DNA from: Planctomycetales bacterium
Lineage (GTDB): Bacteria; Planctomycetota; Planctomycetia; Pirellulales; Thermoguttaceae
Reading direction: 5' to 3'
Assembly: GCA_007122045.1 (NCBI GenBank)
Contig: SKJM01000371.1
Span: 1 to 6,254 of the forward strand
Length of the DNA: 6,254 nucleotides
Part shown: in pieces, positions 5,894 through 6,254 of the stretch
Position numbering within the stretch: position 1 is the stretch's first letter
Layout of the letters: each line of letters opens with the position of its first letter
Notes under the pieces: generated by a model
What the model saw: the letters and a program-made list of their open reading frames with translations, nothing else
Database searches by the model: none
What the model was told of the DNA's origin: nothing
Translations under genes and position numbers: made by a program

Positions 5894-6007
5894 GTTGGAG
5901 TTCCACTGTTGGAGTCCCGGCTTTAGCGCGACACCCGTTGGAGTTCACGCTTTCGCGTGACGGCCAGGCACGCGCACTATCCCGCGCGCTAAAACGTGAA
6001 CTCCAAC
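5894..6007. repeat. Cluster of GTTGGAGTTCACG-family repeats
   Basis: Three direct copies begin at 5894, 5908 and 5937, and an inverted copy occupies 5984-6007. The first is short (GTTGGAGTTCCAC). The second reads GTTGGAGTCCCGGCTTTAGC. The third and the inverted copy share 13 exactly complementary bases (5937-5949 with 5995-6007) plus further interrupted pairing, giving a hairpin-capable unit of about 71 bp, close in size to the unit at 3230-3298. The cluster lies between the chain-length-like gene and the ATPase gene and runs into the end of the former. The rest of the 244-bp gap (5745-5893) should hold the ATPase leader; no promoter could be identified with confidence. Confidence 0.8.
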
Positions 6008-6254
6008 CATTGGAAAACCATAGCCAGGCAGCCCGCCGTCAACACCGCGCCGCCGAAGCAGAACGCCAGGCGCAGCCAACGGCGATGCCGGCCCGACCTG
6101 GCCGGCATCAGCCCGGGCAGGGTAACCGTCGCCACCACGGGAACACCGACCGAGCGGCGTACTTGGTCGACCGTGGTGAGCGTCGGCTCCATGGCGGCGC
6201 TCACCGAGCGGCGTACTTGGTCGACCGTGGTGAGCGTCGGCTCCATGGCGGCGC
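5989..6254 (-). CDS. C-terminal end of a polysaccharide chain-length-determinant-like membrane protein (partial)
   Basis: Only about the last 88 codons are present; the frame is open to the right edge and the true start lies outside. The sequence EPTLTTVDQVRRSVGVPVVATV resembles the segment after the second membrane helix of Wzz/GNVR-type proteins, where a motif of the form D-P-(x)-(x)-T-x-(D/E)-(x)-(x) leads to a G-(L/V)-P-V strand. A basic stretch (ARSGRHRRWLR) and one hydrophobic helix (LAFCFGGAVLTAGCLAMVF) follow, so the C-terminus is membrane-bound. The final residues LEFTF and the TAG stop at 5989-5991 are encoded by a GTTGGAGTTCACG-family repeat. The N-terminal part shows an exact 18-residue duplication. 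Position directly upstream of the ExeA-like ATPase and CpsD-like genes on the same strand supports the exopolysaccharide assignment. With so little sequence the family call is moderate; a kinase fusion or another inner-membrane protein cannot be excluded. Confidence 0.6.
   Translation of the reverse strand, partial: AAMEPTLTTVDQVRRSVSAAMEPTLTTVDQVRRSVGVPVVATVTLPGLMPARSGRHRRWLRLAFCFGGAVLTAGCLAMVFQWLEFTF
6149..6254 (-). repeat. Exact in-frame tandem duplication, 54-bp period, at the window edge
   Basis: The 52 bases at 6149-6200 recur without a mismatch at 6203-6254, a period of 54 bp or 18 codons. The duplicated peptide unit is MEPTLTTVDQVRRSV joined by SAA. The window stops inside the second copy, so the array may continue. 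Perfect identity means either very recent duplication or an assembly artefact at a contig end. Confidence 0.93.

Overview
The window is GC-rich bacterial DNA. The gene content looks like a planctomycete or a similar exopolysaccharide-producing bacterium: a very short lipoprotein, a class IV aminotransferase, a membrane diguanylate cyclase, and an ExeA-type ATPase next to a CpsD/CapB-like protein. Short GTTGGAGTTCACG repeats are scattered between the genes. The taxonomic guess is inference; no rRNA or tRNA gene was recognised in the window.

Layout. Left part: a small lipoprotein on the minus strand (66-278) diverges across a 319-bp gap from a class IV PLP aminotransferase (598-1575, plus strand). 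A diguanylate cyclase (1700-3190, plus strand) follows. It has an N-terminal membrane helix, a helical linker, one intact GGDEF domain and a second, degenerate one. Right part, all on the minus strand and read from the right edge leftwards: the C-terminal end of a chain-length-determinant-like membrane protein (5989 to beyond the window edge), an ExeA/GspA-family AAA+ ATPase with an acidic, repeat-bearing tail (4287-5744), and a CpsD/CapB-like protein whose nucleotide-binding motifs are eroded (3302-4183). The cyclase and the CpsD-like gene converge on a strong inverted repeat at 3230-3298.

How the genes may work together (inference). A chain-length determinant, an ExeA-type ATPase and a BY-kinase-like partner are the usual companions in exopolysaccharide export loci, including XrtA/PEP-CTERM-type loci. 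The kinase-like protein appears to have lost Walker A, Walker B and the C-terminal tyrosine cluster, so the intact ATPase next door may be the only nucleotide-driven component of this set. The neighbouring cyclase could supply c-di-GMP, a common activator of exopolysaccharide synthesis. Its second GGDEF domain has lost catalytic residues but keeps an RxxD inhibitory-site motif, which suggests a built-in c-di-GMP sensor.

Non-coding structure is rich. There is a family of inverted and direct GTTGGAGTTC repeats at the 3' ends of two genes, one of which supplies a stop codon. A 46-bp imperfect palindrome is bounded by 8-bp direct repeats. An 18-bp in-frame array lies inside the ATPase gene, and an exact 54-bp-period in-frame duplication sits at the right edge. 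I saw no CRISPR array, tRNA, rRNA or transposase gene.
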